Part shown: one piece after another, positions 8,832 through 17,213 of the stretch | Position numbering within the stretch: the stretch's first letter is position 1 | How the letters are laid out: every line of letters starts with the position of its first letter | Assembly (NCBI GenBank): GCA_947629455.1 | Contig: CANRDT010000001.1 | Location: 62,001 to 126,000, forward strand | Origin: an uncultured Ruminococcus sp. | GTDB taxonomy: Bacteria; Bacillota; Clostridia; Oscillospirales; Ruminococcaceae | Length of the DNA stretch: 64,000 nt | Direction of reading: 5' to 3' | Position numbers and translations under genes: made by a program | Notes under the pieces: model-generated | Told to the model about the DNA's origin: nothing | Seen by the model: only the letters and a program-made list of their open reading frames with translations | The model's database searches: none

Positions 8832-9236
8832 ATGGCGAGAACAAGAAAACCAAACAGTCTGCGCGGTTCGGCTGTCAGCTGTACGTTTATCTCCGCATTA
8901 GCCGGACTTGGCGTGATATTTGCGCTGATCCTGCTTTTTGCGTATCTTATTACTAAAATTGATCTTTCGGATACGATCATTTCGGTACTCACATCAGCGG
9001 CATTGTGCGTCGGTGCATACACGGGAGGACTTATCAGCGCAAAGAAACGGCGCAAGAACGGTCTGCTTATGGGTATACTCTGCGGAGTATTTATGTTTTT
9101 TATAATCTTTATCATCAGCAGCTTTTTCGCGCAGACAGCCGCAGGCTTTTCAGGCTCGTCAAAGCTCGTTATGACGCTCATCTTTGCCGCTGTCGGGGGA
9201 GTGGTCGGCGTAAATTCCAAAAACAACAGATATTAG
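8832..9236 (+). CDS. TIGR04086 family membrane protein
   Basis: A 134-residue integral membrane protein with four predicted hydrophobic helices: roughly residues 17-42, 51-68, 78-98 and 108-126. Its arrangement and its place between yajC and the SCIFF genes fit the TIGR04086 family, common in Clostridia and of unknown function. The start is ATG after ACGGAGGGC. I saw no catalytic motif. The basic KKRRKNG loop in the middle is probably cytoplasmic. Confidence 0.8.
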   Translation: MARTRKPNSLRGSAVSCTFISALAGLGVIFALILLFAYLITKIDLSDTIISVLTSAALCVGAYTGGLISAKKRRKNGLLMGILCGVFMFFIIFIISSFFAQTAAGFSGSSKLVMTLIFAAVGGVVGVNSKNNRY

Positions 9237-9308
9237 CTTTAAATTTGCACAATTATAAGAATATTTATACCTTGTTAAATGAAAATTAATAATTTTACCG
9301 TCCGAGTA

Positions 9309-9317
9309 TGGTATAAT
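9309..9317 (+). promoter_or_regulatory. Extended -10 promoter of scfA
   Basis: TGG immediately followed by TATAAT (9312-9317) forms an extended -10 element. No good -35 lies 17 bp upstream. The leader to scfA is about 40 nt and includes GGAGG. Confidence 0.65.
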
Positions 9318-9362
9318 TACATTAATTAGAATAATGATCAAATATTACGGAGGAATGTAATT

Positions 9363-9506
9363 ATGAAACATATCAAAACTATCAACAAGGCTAACCTTAA
9401 AAAGACTGCCGAAAAGGGCGGCTGCGGCAAGTGTCAGGCATCCTGTCAGTCCGCGTGCAAAACTTCCTGCACCGTTGCTAACCAGAAATGTGAGAAAGAC
9501 GCATAA
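9363..9506 (+). CDS. scfA: SCIFF ranthipeptide precursor (six Cys in forty-five)
   Basis: A 47-codon gene absent from the ORF track. It starts MKHIKTINKANLKKTAEKGG and has six Cys at residues 21, 24, 28, 32, 36 and 43, the spacing of SCIFF peptides. The core GGCGKCQASCQSACKTSC is nearly invariant in Clostridia. The maturase ScfB joins Cys sulfurs to the gamma or other non-alpha carbons of partner residues, giving a ranthipeptide. The start is ATG behind ACGGAGG. A strong terminator hairpin separates it from scfB, so the precursor should be made in excess of the enzyme. Its function in the cell is not established; signalling roles have been proposed for relatives. Confidence 0.95.
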   Translation: MKHIKTINKANLKKTAEKGGCGKCQASCQSACKTSCTVANQKCEKDA

Positions 9507-9527
9507 TTCCTTATCCTGAACTGATAC

Positions 9528-9562
9528 ATAAAGGGACATTGGCTTATGTCCCTTTATTTTTT
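9528..9562 (+). terminator. Strong hairpin with T run between scfA and scfB
   Basis: A perfect 12-bp stem (ATAAAGGGACAT / ATGTCCCTTTAT) with a 6-nt loop and a T tract. It lies 21 nt after the scfA stop and 27 nt before the scfB start. It probably stops most transcripts after scfA and lets a fraction read through to the maturase gene. Confidence 0.92.
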
Positions 9563-9588
9563 AGAAAAGGATATAAAGGAGTAATTTT

Positions 9589-10959
9589 ATGATACATAAA
9601 TTCAAATTAAGAGATCACAATATTCTGCTTGACGTCAACAGCGGAGGGGTACATATTATAGACGATATTACCTACGATCTGCTCGATCATATAAAACCGC
9701 CGTTTGATGATAAATGTCCGCAGGGGGTCATTGAGGAGCTTTCAAAGAATTATCCCGTAGGGGATATAGAGGAATGTTACGGCGAGATAAAAGAGCTTTA
9801 TGATGAAAAGCTGCTATTTACTGAGGACGATTATGAACGCTTTGCGCTGACTTCCGTAGCCTCTCCCATAAAGGCGATGTGCCTGCATATCGCCCACGAC
9901 TGCAATCTTAGGTGCGAATACTGTTTTGCATCTACCGGAGATTTCGGAAAAGGAAGAAAGCTTATGACCTTTGAAACGGGCAGAAAAGCTATTGACTTCC
10001 TTATTAAGCGTTCCGCGGCGAGAAAGTTTCTGGAGCTTGACTTTTTCGGCGGCGAACCTCTTATGAATTTTGATGTAGTAAAGCAGATAGTCGAATATGC
10101 ACGCTCGAGAGAAAAAGAATGCGGCAAGACTTTCCGCTTTACCATAACGACAAACGGAATGCTGCTCGATGATGATAAGATAGATTTTATCAACCGCGAA
10201 ATGTCGAACGTTGTGCTTTCGATAGACGGAAGAAAAGAAGTCAACGACCGTATGAGAAAGCGTGTCAGCGGCAGCGGCAGCTATGACCGTATAGTCGAAA
10301 GATTTAAAAGATTTGTACCTGTCAGAGGGGATAAGGACTATTACGTCAGAGGAACATATACCAAATATAACCTCGATTTCTCAAACGACGTGATGCATCT
10401 GTACGATCTCGGTTTCGATCAGATCTCCGTTGAGCCTGTTATGGCTGAACCGACCGAGCCTTATGCCATTACCGAGGAGGATCTCGACACTATCTTCAAG
10501 GAATATGAGATCCTTTTGGATAAGATACTGAAAGTAAGAGAGCAGGGAGGACATATAAATTTCTTCCACTTTATGCTCGATCTCGATCAGGGTCCCTGCG
10601 CTATCAAGCGTCTGCGCGGCTGCGGCTGCGGAAACGAGTATGTTGCGGTCACTCCCGACGGCGATATATATCCCTGTCATCAGTTTGTAGGTATCGAAGA
10701 ATATAAAATGGGCAATCTTGACGAAGGCACTTTTAATGAGGATATAAAAAACGAGTTTGCGGCGACCCATGTATATTCCAAACCGGAATGCCGCAGCTGC
10801 TGGGCGAAATTCTATTGCAGCGGCGGCTGTAACGCAAATAATTATATTTATGCGGGCGATATACACAACGCGCACAAGCTTTCATGCAGTATACAGAAAA
10901 AGCGGCTGGAATGTGCGATAATGATGCAGGCTCTCAAGCTTATGGATACCGAGGAGTAG
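9589..10959 (+). CDS. scfB: Radical SAM SCIFF peptide maturase
   Basis: A 456-residue radical SAM enzyme that forms the thioether cross-links in ScfA. The N-terminus (residues 1-85) is a PqqD-like precursor-recognition domain (IHKFKLRDHNILLDVNSGG). The SAM cluster motif CNLRCEYC has Cys105, 109 and 112. FFGGEPLMNF and TTNGMLL follow in the barrel. The C-terminal SPASM region has two auxiliary iron-sulfur sites (CAIKRLRGCGCG, DIYPCHQF, CRSCWAKFYCSGGC). ATG follows AAAGGAG. It lies 83 nt after scfA, across the hairpin. In many Clostridia secD/secF follow; here an ABC ATPase gene does. Confidence 0.96.
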   Translation: MIHKFKLRDHNILLDVNSGGVHIIDDITYDLLDHIKPPFDDKCPQGVIEELSKNYPVGDIEECYGEIKELYDEKLLFTEDDYERFALTSVASPIKAMCLHIAHDCNLRCEYCFASTGDFGKGRKLMTFETGRKAIDFLIKRSAARKFLELDFFGGEPLMNFDVVKQIVEYARSREKECGKTFRFTITTNGMLLDDDKIDFINREMSNVVLSIDGRKEVNDRMRKRVSGSGSYDRIVERFKRFVPVRGDKDYYVRGTYTKYNLDFSNDVMHLYDLGFDQISVEPVMAEPTEPYAITEEDLDTIFKEYEILLDKILKVREQGGHINFFHFMLDLDQGPCAIKRLRGCGCGNEYVAVTPDGDIYPCHQFVGIEEYKMGNLDEGTFNEDIKNEFAATHVYSKPECRSCWAKFYCSGGCNANNYIYAGDIHNAHKLSCSIQKKRLECAIMMQALKLMDTEE

Positions 10960-11052
10960 GGGCTTTGCAAGTCGATAATATGACCACGCAGATGGGCATA
11001 TAAACAATATAAACAAAACGTATGGAGTCAGAAAAAATAAGGAGGAAACAAT

Positions 11053-11694
11053 ATGGCAGAAATAATCAATGTAAAGGATCTCGATCTTACGCTGACGAAA
11101 ACGCAGATACTTAAAAACATAAACGTCAGCTTTCAGGAGGGAAAGATCCACGGTCTTATCGGAAGAAACGGTTCGGGAAAAACCATGCTTATGAAGTGCA
11201 TATGCGGCTTTATCAAACCGACTTCCGGAGAAATAACCGTTGACGGAAAACGCGTTGGCAAGGACGTGGACTTTCCGCAGGATATGGGGATAATAATCGA
11301 AACACCGGGATTTATCCCATATTATTCGGGCTACAAGAACTTAAAGCTGCTTGCCGGACTTAACAACAAGATCGGCAAAGAAGAGATCAGAAAAAGTATG
11401 CAGCAGGTCGGACTCGACCCCGATCTTAAACGTCATGTGCGCAAGTATTCCCTTGGTATGCGTCAGCGTCTGGGACTTGCTCAGGCGATAATGGAAGACC
11501 CGAAGATACTTATTCTTGACGAGCCGTTCAACGGTCTTGACAAGGAGGGCGTAGCGGAAATGAGAGAATACCTTATTTCTTTCAGGGAACGCGGCAAGAC
11601 GATACTTATCTGCTCGCATTCTTCCGAGGATATATCCGTTCTGTGTGAGACCGTTCACGAAATGGACAAGGGCGTTATAGAACGCATAAGCTGA
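11053..11694 (+). CDS. ABC transporter ATP-binding protein without a visible permease
   Basis: A 213-residue stand-alone ATPase. Walker A is GRNGSGKT (residues about 37-44), the signature is SLGMRQRLG, Walker B is ILILDEPFNGLD, and the switch His is in CSHSSED. It resembles the BcrA/peptide-export class. The start is ATG behind AAGGAGG, 93 nt after scfB, with a bidirectional terminator after the stop. No membrane partner lies on either side, so the permease must be encoded elsewhere, or the protein serves another role. The position suggests, but does not prove, a link to the SCIFF product. Confidence 0.88.
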   Translation: MAEIINVKDLDLTLTKTQILKNINVSFQEGKIHGLIGRNGSGKTMLMKCICGFIKPTSGEITVDGKRVGKDVDFPQDMGIIIETPGFIPYYSGYKNLKLLAGLNNKIGKEEIRKSMQQVGLDPDLKRHVRKYSLGMRQRLGLAQAIMEDPKILILDEPFNGLDKEGVAEMREYLISFRERGKTILICSHSSEDISVLCETVHEMDKGVIERIS

Positions 11695-11706
11695 AAATAA
11701 TAAAGC

Positions 11707-11742
11707 AAAAGCCGACATCTCTTTGGAGGTATCGGCTTTTTT
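11707..11742. terminator. Bidirectional terminator between the ABC ATPase and the transglutaminase gene
   Basis: Stem AAAAGCCGA/TCGGCTTTT, extended by ATCTC/GAGGT across a mismatch, with T runs on both strands. It serves two converging genes. Confidence 0.85.
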
Positions 11743-11758
11743 GTGTTTACATCTAATA

Positions 11759-14560
11759 TCAGTACAGATTATATACCCACGTCGCCGTGAATCTTCCTGC
11801 GGCGGACAGCCTGTTAAAGACTACATTTTCAGACAGACGTTCAAGAGCCTTGCGGCAGGCGTCCGATTCGTCGTCGGTCAGTTGTTTTCCGCTCAGGAAC
11901 GCCTCTACAGCCGAATTGGTGACAAGCATAATATCCTCCTCGGAGATATTTATGCCTTTTTCATTGCATTGCTTTATAAGCTCCTCGGCAGCCTGCAGGT
12001 CGGTTATGTTTTGTCTGCTCGAAACCGAAAGGAGCGACAGATATTTCAGATAATATTTGTAGATCGACTTGACCGCCTCGCTGTTGTCTGCGTTTTCTAT
12101 GCTTTTTTTCATTGCGGCAAGTGCGCTCTTACGGCGTATAATAACTACTGCCGCGATCACCAACAATCCTGCCGCATATGCAAGCGCGGTATAGACCGCA
12201 GTATTTTTGAATGTTGTGCCATAACCGCCAGAGCCGCCCGAATTGCCTTTGCCGCCCGAAGCGCCTGAACCTCCTCCTGAGCCTGCCGAAGTCGCTGCGT
12301 GTGCCGACGGTCGGGAGGAACTGTCGCTTTCACTTACGGACGAAGTATCCGTATCGGAAGATACACTGCTGCTGTCTGTATCGGATACGCTGCTCTCGCC
12401 GGACTCTGAGCTGCCAAAGCCGCTCTCTGAGGTATTGTGCGAAGAATCTTCATTAGGCGCAGCGGAAGAGGAGTTATCGTCCGAAATGTGAGATGAATCG
12501 TCCGCCGCCGCGCTCTGAGGGTGCAGCTCTCTGTCGGTAAGATTCGGATTTGCGTTATTGTAGCCGGGAGTAAATTCGCAGGGTACCCAGCCGACGTTTT
12601 CTATAAATATTTCACACCATGCGTGTGCGGCTCTGTCGCTAACCGTGGCAGTGCCGTAGCTGCTGTTTATGTCGTGGACGAACTGCGAGGGCTGGACCAC
12701 ATACCCCTCGACAAATCTTGCAGGGTAGCCGAACATACGCATAAGCATTACTCCGGCGGAGGCGAAATAGGAGCAGTAGCCCTCTTTCTGCTCGGTGAGG
12801 AAATAGTCGATGAAATCTTCGCCTGACGGAGTTTTTCCCGGCGAAAGATCATAGGTGTAATTGTCGGAAAAATAGTCCGAGACCGCGCTGATTATCTCCG
12901 AGGGGTCGGAAACTTCGGAGTAATCCGATACGGAATAGCCGAGGTAGTTGTCGGCGATATTGTCAAACGCCTCATCGAGCGCGTCAGAACGCTCGTATTT
13001 CATATAGTTTTCTCTTACAAAATCGGTGTAAAGACCTTTATAATTGACGTGGAAAGTATAACCGTTGCCTGCAAGAGCGGAGATAATGCCGTTCCACGAC
13101 GGCGACAGCCATTCGATATCGCGGTAGGTGAGCTTGTATTCTTTCTTGCGCAGAGAAACATACGATTCCGGCTGCGGCAGCATACGATCGTCGCCGCTGT
13201 TTGAATCGCTGGAATAGTATGTCATATACGGCGCATAGACGAATTTTTTGCTTGCGCCTACTACCTTTACTTCGATAGTGCTGTCCTCGATAGAAAGACC
13301 GTCCTGCAAAGCTCCTGACTCGATAACAAGATCGCTGAGTAGATAATTGTAATCCTGCGGACAGCAGCCGTTATCGGTAAATATCTTTAATCTTTCGTCG
13401 CTGCCGCTTACCTCCTCGAGCTCCGTCCAGCTGTTGTCGGTATAATTGCCTGCGACATAGCCGCGCAGATACATAACGGTTTGGGGAACTTTTGCAGATA
13501 CTTTCAGCGCAGTCGAGCCGTTAAAGCTGATACTGTCGGTGCGTCCGAGCAAGCCGCCGTTTATTCCGCCGACAGTTTTTACCTTGAAAATGTTAAGTCC
13601 GCCCTCATAATCCTCGAGCATATTTGAGATACTGTTCATTGAGAAGTTGCTGACCGCGTCGGAAATATCCGAGCGCATCTGCTTGAATTCCCTCGGCCTG
13701 ACAAATCCCGTCACGGAAGAAAATATCATAGCCGCCGAAAAGATAAGCACGCACAATATCGCCATTGCACGGGCGTAGGTGGCAAAGAAACGTTTCTTGA
13801 TCTTATCAGATGTAAGATAATATGCTGATCTGCGCCTGTGTATGGCAAAGGTGTTGTTTCTGCCGGCTTTATTGGTAGTATGGTTGATGATGTGGAGAGA
13901 AAGCACCATTATCCAGCAAATAACAAGCCCGATGATAGTCCACGAGCTTGTTTCCCAGCCCCAGTAAAGTCCAAGCTCCATAAAAGGAAAGGTTGCCACG
14001 AAAAGCAGCGGAAAATCTATCCTGAAAATGCATGAAAGACACACAAGAAGAGTAACGACAGTCGCCACGATGACCAGAAAGCAGCTTGCGCAGTAAAGCA
14101 GGTCTATCTCAGGGTCGGAGGCATACGCTGCAAGTTTTGAGCCTAACAGGGAATTGACCTGATCTGCGCGTCTTGTGTACCAGTCCACGATAACATAGAA
14201 TCCGACCCTGACGGCATTCAGAAACGGGATAAGTATCAGGATATGGATAGCAAGATATATCCAGCCGATAAGCCTTAGTATCCCTTTGCCGGCGAATATC
14301 AGAGTAAGCGCTGCGGCAAGCAATGTCGAAAAGATGAGCGGTTCTGACAAAAGCTCCGTACAGCCGAGAAACTGACATATCATACTCATCGTGCAGGTTA
14401 TCGAGATCAGTGAGATAAGTATCTGCACCGGCAGGAAATAATTACTGTTAAGCTTGTCTGCGGCTGAAAAAGCAATATCTCCTCCGATAGCTATCCCGTT
14501 GCCGCTGATTATACCGTCGTCGGTATATATTCTTTTATTCTTGATTTTTTTATTTTTCAT
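11759..14560 (-). CDS. Membrane-bound transglutaminase-like protein (TgpA type)
   Basis: A 933-residue protein. The first third holds a cluster of transmembrane helices. An extracytoplasmic region with a transglutaminase-like fold follows: Cys596 in EGYCSYFASAG and His646 in RAAHAWCEIF. Where many relatives have Asp, the third position appears to be Glu (VPCEFTPGY). Then come a Ser/Asp-rich and Gly-rich spacer, one more membrane helix (TALAYAAGLLVIAAVVIIRR) and a cytoplasmic C-terminal tail of DUF4129 type. It is the last gene of a moxR-DUF58-transglutaminase set, a widespread arrangement thought to act at the cell surface. The substrate is unknown. Confidence 0.87.
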   Translation of the reverse strand: MKNKKIKNKRIYTDDGIISGNGIAIGGDIAFSAADKLNSNYFLPVQILISLISITCTMSMICQFLGCTELLSEPLIFSTLLAAALTLIFAGKGILRLIGWIYLAIHILILIPFLNAVRVGFYVIVDWYTRRADQVNSLLGSKLAAYASDPEIDLLYCASCFLVIVATVVTLLVCLSCIFRIDFPLLFVATFPFMELGLYWGWETSSWTIIGLVICWIMVLSLHIINHTTNKAGRNNTFAIHRRRSAYYLTSDKIKKRFFATYARAMAILCVLIFSAAMIFSSVTGFVRPREFKQMRSDISDAVSNFSMNSISNMLEDYEGGLNIFKVKTVGGINGGLLGRTDSISFNGSTALKVSAKVPQTVMYLRGYVAGNYTDNSWTELEEVSGSDERLKIFTDNGCCPQDYNYLLSDLVIESGALQDGLSIEDSTIEVKVVGASKKFVYAPYMTYYSSDSNSGDDRMLPQPESYVSLRKKEYKLTYRDIEWLSPSWNGIISALAGNGYTFHVNYKGLYTDFVRENYMKYERSDALDEAFDNIADNYLGYSVSDYSEVSDPSEIISAVSDYFSDNYTYDLSPGKTPSGEDFIDYFLTEQKEGYCSYFASAGVMLMRMFGYPARFVEGYVVQPSQFVHDINSSYGTATVSDRAAHAWCEIFIENVGWVPCEFTPGYNNANPNLTDRELHPQSAAADDSSHISDDNSSSAAPNEDSSHNTSESGFGSSESGESSVSDTDSSSVSSDTDTSSVSESDSSSRPSAHAATSAGSGGGSGASGGKGNSGGSGGYGTTFKNTAVYTALAYAAGLLVIAAVVIIRRKSALAAMKKSIENADNSEAVKSIYKYYLKYLSLLSVSSRQNITDLQAAEELIKQCNEKGINISEEDIMLVTNSAVEAFLSGKQLTDDESDACRKALERLSENVVFNRLSAAGRFTATWVYNLY

Positions 14561-14578
14561 AATGCTGTCACCCAGGAT

Positions 14579-15772
14579 CTACAGGTATATATCCTGCATA
14601 CACTCCGCGATAGCGCCCGTCTGTACGGGTACTACCGAGCAGCGTTCATCAATTTCAAAAGGCATATCCGCATTCTTATCCGCAGAAAGAACGGTTATTC
14701 TCGGCGCACTGTTTATCTGAGGAAGCACCGCCGATTTTTTCTCGTCAAGCGACGCCGTTATTATCAGGATATGACCGTATTTTACACGTTCGTCCTCCGC
14801 CGCAAGACGATAGACTATGCTTTCTCCTCCGAGCGGAGTTTCAAGCAGGCGTGAGATCATAAGCGTATAATCTTCAATATCGCCGATCATTTCATGCTCC
14901 GCAGTCTGCATCTTTGGATCAAACCACACCGTCCTGTGCGGGCATTGATTTTCAAGCAATCTCATAGATACGGACGCCGCACATTCCATAATAAGATCAT
15001 AGCAGTCGGGAAGATCGGCGCCGCCGTTTTTCAAAGGTATATCGAGATCGACCGCGATAAGCACGGAATTTGCCACGGGCAGCGAATAATCCTTGACCAT
15101 AGTCTTATCCTGTTTCGCCGTAAGTTTCCAGTGTATGCGGCTTATCTTATCCCCCTCGACATACTCGTGTATATCAAATATTTCCGAGGGGTCGTCGCCT
15201 TTTTTCGTTTTGGAGTATACGTCCGTTTCAAGACCCATTTCCGAGTAATTCATAACGGGATTTTCAAGCTCGGTATAATCGGGAAAGACTGTTACCATAG
15301 TTTCAAGCTGCGGCGAGGTATCGTTTTTGAATTTCTTCGTCCTGAAAAACAGTTTAAGCATATCGTTTATACGGACGGATTCTATCCTCATCTTCAAAGC
15401 GCCGTAATGCTTTGAAGATACCGATACCGTAAGATACTGGACGTTTTTCGGAAACAGGGGAGTATTCACCGTGAAATACTCGGCTTTCTTATCCAGCCGC
15501 ATATAATAGGATATTTTTATCATACAGTTCGGAACGGGTATCCTCAGCGGATTTTCGATCTTTACAGTCACGCCCGTCTTGTCATACCGCCCTGCCGTCT
15601 GCACAGCCTGCACAAATCCGATCTTCAGTCTGCGCTTGCATAAGCTCAGCAGAACATTAAGCGCGACGGGCAGAAGGAGCATAAAGCTGAACAGATAAAA
15701 TGAAAAAACGCCCTCGTACAGAATATAAAAAAGCAGTGAAACGATCAGCAGAATAAAATAAAGTACCGCCAT
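14579..15772 (-). CDS. DUF58 domain protein
   Basis: A 397-residue protein with two N-terminal membrane helices (residues about 3-40) and a von Willebrand A-like DUF58 region. The family hallmark FDIHEYVEGDKISRIHWKLTAK is present. DUF58 proteins are encoded next to MoxR ATPases and TgpA-like proteins and probably form a MoxR-dependent module for maturing or assembling surface proteins. It lies 8 nt after moxR and 18 nt before the transglutaminase gene, so the three are one operon. Confidence 0.88.
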   Translation of the reverse strand: MAVLYFILLIVSLLFYILYEGVFSFYLFSFMLLLPVALNVLLSLCKRRLKIGFVQAVQTAGRYDKTGVTVKIENPLRIPVPNCMIKISYYMRLDKKAEYFTVNTPLFPKNVQYLTVSVSSKHYGALKMRIESVRINDMLKLFFRTKKFKNDTSPQLETMVTVFPDYTELENPVMNYSEMGLETDVYSKTKKGDDPSEIFDIHEYVEGDKISRIHWKLTAKQDKTMVKDYSLPVANSVLIAVDLDIPLKNGGADLPDCYDLIMECAASVSMRLLENQCPHRTVWFDPKMQTAEHEMIGDIEDYTLMISRLLETPLGGESIVYRLAAEDERVKYGHILIITASLDEKKSAVLPQINSAPRITVLSADKNADMPFEIDERCSVVPVQTGAIAECMQDIYL

Positions 15773-15780
15773 AGCCGCAC

Positions 15781-16749
15781 CTATTTTTTTATCTTTGGTA
15801 TCGAAACGGTATCAAGCACATTTTTCAGCACCTGAGTACTATCCATACCATTCACCTTTGCCTTGGGACTTAAAAGTATCCTGTGCGCCGAAACGTCGTA
15901 GAACGTATAGATAACATCGTCGGGAATGACATAGTCCCTGCCCTTCAGCATTGCGGTCGCCTTTGTCATTTTCAGCAAAGCGATCGCACCTCTCGGAGAA
16001 AGTCCAAGCTTTAAATACTGATCCTTTCTCGTCGCGTCGGCAAGTCTGGCTATGTATTCAAAGACCTCGGGCGCTACGAAAATATCCTCTATTATCCTCC
16101 TCGCCTCGATAAGCTCCGCCGCCGTCACGACAGGCTGTACGGTGTCTACCGTGACGCGGTTCTGTTTGGAGCGCAGCATTTCTATTTCGTTTTCCATACT
16201 CGGATAACCCATAGTGAGCCTTACTATAAATCTGTCCATCTGCGATTCGGGGAGCATCTGCGTTCCTATCGAACCGATAGGATTCTGCGTGGCGATCACT
16301 ATATAAGGGTCGGGCGTATTATACGTCTTGCCGTCAACGGTGACTTTGCCCTCCTCCATTACTTCAAGCAGCGCGGACTGCGTTTTTGAAGATGTCCTGT
16401 TTATCTCGTCCGCCAGAAAAAGGTTCGTCATAGCAGCGCCCTGCTTGTACTCAAAGTTACCCGTATCTTTATTTAGTACGGTAAATCCGGTCACGTCCGT
16501 AGGAAGTACGTCGGGAGTAAACTGTAAACGTTTATAGTCAAGTGATAAAGCCTTTGACAGCGCAAGAGCAAGAGTAGTTTTTCCCACGCCGGGAATATCC
16601 TCGATAAGTATATGCCCTCCTGCCAGAATAGCAAGAAGTACCTTTATGATTATTTCGTCCTTGCCGATAATGACTTTCTTGACTTCGTTGATAACGTCCT
16701 GCGACAATTTCAGGACATGGATCTGTTCATTCGTCAGATTGGTTGCCAT
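15781..16749 (-). CDS. MoxR family AAA+ ATPase
   Basis: A 322-residue AAA+ ATPase. Walker A is GVGKTTLA, Walker B is LFLADEINRT, and NPIGSIGTQMLPESQMDRF is the conserved MoxR sensor region. RGAIALLKMTKA lies in the lid domain. MoxR proteins act as chaperone-like remodellers for their DUF58/VWA partners. The start is ATG behind AAAGGAGATTG on the minus strand, with a promoter about 55 bp upstream. It opens the only multigene block that runs against local gene polarity in the left part of the window. Confidence 0.92.
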   Translation of the reverse strand: MATNLTNEQIHVLKLSQDVINEVKKVIIGKDEIIIKVLLAILAGGHILIEDIPGVGKTTLALALSKALSLDYKRLQFTPDVLPTDVTGFTVLNKDTGNFEYKQGAAMTNLFLADEINRTSSKTQSALLEVMEEGKVTVDGKTYNTPDPYIVIATQNPIGSIGTQMLPESQMDRFIVRLTMGYPSMENEIEMLRSKQNRVTVDTVQPVVTAAELIEARRIIEDIFVAPEVFEYIARLADATRKDQYLKLGLSPRGAIALLKMTKATAMLKGRDYVIPDDVIYTFYDVSAHRILLSPKAKVNGMDSTQVLKNVLDTVSIPKIKK

Positions 16750-16802
16750 TTCAATCTCCTTTGCTTTTTCTTTATTTGACGGCGCACACAGCCGCCTATA
16801 TT

Positions 16803-16831
16803 ATAATAACACACTTATTTATATTTTTCAA
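16803..16831 (-). promoter_or_regulatory. Promoter of the moxR operon
   Basis: Reading the minus strand, TTGAAA (16831-16826), a 17-bp spacer, then TATTAT (16808-16803). A TATAAT overlaps 3 bp further downstream. Confidence 0.6.
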
Positions 16832-16932
16832 GAGTTTTTGAAATAAACCCACGGAAATCAATATTATGAGAGTATTTTTTTCGGATAATTATAGTCCTTT
16901 GAAGCCGTAAGCTTTTTTTGCTATCTTCCTAC

Positions 16933-16985
16933 GCCGCAAGCGGCAGAGCCCCTCGACCCCGCCAGCCTTTTAAGGAAAAGGCTGG
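16933..16985. repeat. Two hairpins in the moxR-spoIIIAA intergenic region
   Basis: The gap from 16750 to 17213 holds no gene I can support. Inside it are a short GCCGC-AA-GCGGC palindrome (16933-16944) and a perfect 10-bp hairpin CCAGCCTTTT-AAGG-AAAAGGCTGG (16962-16985), followed by an A/T-rich stretch. The hairpin lies far from both flanking genes, which are divergent, so it is not an obvious terminator. It may be a dispersed intergenic repeat. Confidence 0.55.
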
Positions 16986-17146
16986 AGCGAAAACTTTTTA
17001 ATTTTCCCCCTACTTATCAACCAATTTGCGTATCGAAAATCAAAATGCAAAACAGCCGGACAAAAGCGTCACCGCATTTCGGCAAACGGTCGTTCTATAT
17101 TCTGATCTTTTATAATATCCCGACATCTTTTAAATTGCGCCGTCAG

Positions 17147-17175
17147 TAATATAAATGCCCGATACGGCATAGATA
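17147..17175 (+). promoter_or_regulatory. Possible sigma-E promoter of the spoIIIA operon
   Basis: TAATATA (17147-17153), 14-bp spacer, CATAGATA (17168-17175). The first box fits the sigma-E -35 consensus (KMATATT) at 6 of 7 positions; the second fits CATACAMT only at 5 of 8. In Bacillus the spoIIIA operon is sigma-E dependent. This is an inference from partial matches. Confidence 0.35.
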
Positions 17176-17213
17176 TGAAATATGGACAACGCTTGAAGAA
17201 AGGAAAACACAGC

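Noticed and set aside
12211-12491. + strand ORFs across the Ser-rich linker of the transglutaminase
   Set aside because: Composition follows the repetitive Ser/Asp codons on the other strand; nothing supports translation.
17047-17151. 34-codon ORF (MQNSRTK...) in the moxR-spoIIIAA gap
   Set aside because: No ribosome binding site, no similarity I recognise, and it overlaps the candidate sporulation promoter.
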